From NCBI GenBank assembly GCA_029974875.1, contig JARKQP010000183.1:1-14669 (forward strand): a DNA stretch of 14,669 nucleotides, in the 5' to 3' direction. This document shows positions 14,439-14,669 of the stretch, piece by piece. The translations under genes and the position numbers were made by a program. The notes beneath the pieces are model-generated. The model worked only from the letters and a program-made list of their open reading frames with translations. It had not been told where the DNA came from and searched no databases. The DNA comes from Mobilitalea sp. (GTDB taxonomy: Bacteria > Bacillota_A > Clostridia > Lachnospirales > Lachnospiraceae). Numbering within the stretch: position 1 is the stretch's first letter; every line of letters starts with the position of its first letter.

Positions 14439-14669
14439 ATGAAACCATTAAGAGTAGGGATTGTCGGGTGTGGAGGCATTGCAAACGGAAAGCACCTGCC
14501 GGCCATAAAAAAAGAAGGCAGTGCAGAGGTAGTAGCCTTTTGTGATATTATTCCGGAAAGAGCCAAAGAGGCTGCAAAAAAATATGGCACTGAGGATGCG
14601 GAAATATTTACTGATTACCGGGAGCTGATCAAGCTGGAGCTGGATGCGGTCTATGTTTGTACCCCCAAC
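14439..14669 (+). CDS. Gfo/Idh/MocA-family NAD(P)-dependent oxidoreductase, 5' part
   Basis: The first 77 codons of a gene that runs off the window. The start is KPLRVGIVGCGGIANGKHLPA, a Rossmann-fold dinucleotide-binding motif (GxGxxA-type), followed by an acidic end to the second strand (FCD at about residue 35), and the strand VYVCTPN that follows the third helix, as in this family. Members oxidise or reduce sugars, inositols and related hydroxyl compounds; the substrate cannot be told from this part. AAAGGA lies 10 bases before the ATG. The divergent AraC-family regulator suggests an inducible sugar pathway continuing to the right. Confidence 0.88.
   Translation, partial: MKPLRVGIVGCGGIANGKHLPAIKKEGSAEVVAFCDIIPERAKEAAKKYGTEDAEIFTDYRELIKLELDAVYVCTPN

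Overview
The window looks like chromosome from a low-to-mid-GC anaerobic Firmicute, most likely a Lachnospiraceae/Clostridium-type organism. The basis is strong AGGAGG ribosome sites, Gram-positive cell-wall and PTS genes, and a lactate oxidation operon of the electron-bifurcating Ldh/Etf type known from strict anaerobes. This assignment is inference from gene content and style, not from a database match.

Layout: (1) 1-643, + strand: the 3' end of a LytR-CpsA-Psr cell-wall ligase gene. (2) 706-806: a small element with 18-bp inverted ends lying between two convergent genes. (3) 846-6576, - strand: a six-gene fructose uptake operon, read from right to left as ptsI (Enzyme I), EIIA, fruR (DeoR repressor), fruK (1-phosphofructokinase), fruA (EIIBC) and ptsH (HPr). 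It carries its own copies of both general PTS proteins, so every protein from PEP to fructose-1,6-bisphosphate is encoded here. An array of 18-bp palindromic repeats sits between fruK and fruA. (4) 6577-6989: divergent control region with a good ptsI promoter embedded in nested inverted repeats (probable FruR operator) and a promoter for the next regulator. (5) 6990-13014, + strand: a lactate utilisation block made of lldR (FadR-type GntR regulator), lldP (lactate permease), etfB, etfA (with an N-terminal iron-sulfur domain) and a GlcD-type FAD lactate dehydrogenase. A consensus promoter, two mirror-image operators 85 bp apart and a terminator-like hairpin precede lldP. (6) 13015-13369: non-coding, with a UUCG-loop terminator. 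(7) 13370-14221, - strand: an AraC-family regulator, divergent from (8) 14439-end, the start of a Gfo/Idh/MocA-family oxidoreductase.

How it works together: fructose is phosphorylated on entry to fructose-1-P and then to fructose-1,6-bisphosphate, with FruR probably sensing a fructose phosphate and repressing its own operon. The lactate block imports lactate, oxidises it to pyruvate, and sends electrons through EtfAB to NAD+ with ferredoxin as co-donor, under LldR control. The strongest material for a second look is regulatory: the paired LldR operators around a leader hairpin, the FruR operator architecture, and the in-operon palindromic repeat array. No wholly unknown protein system was found.
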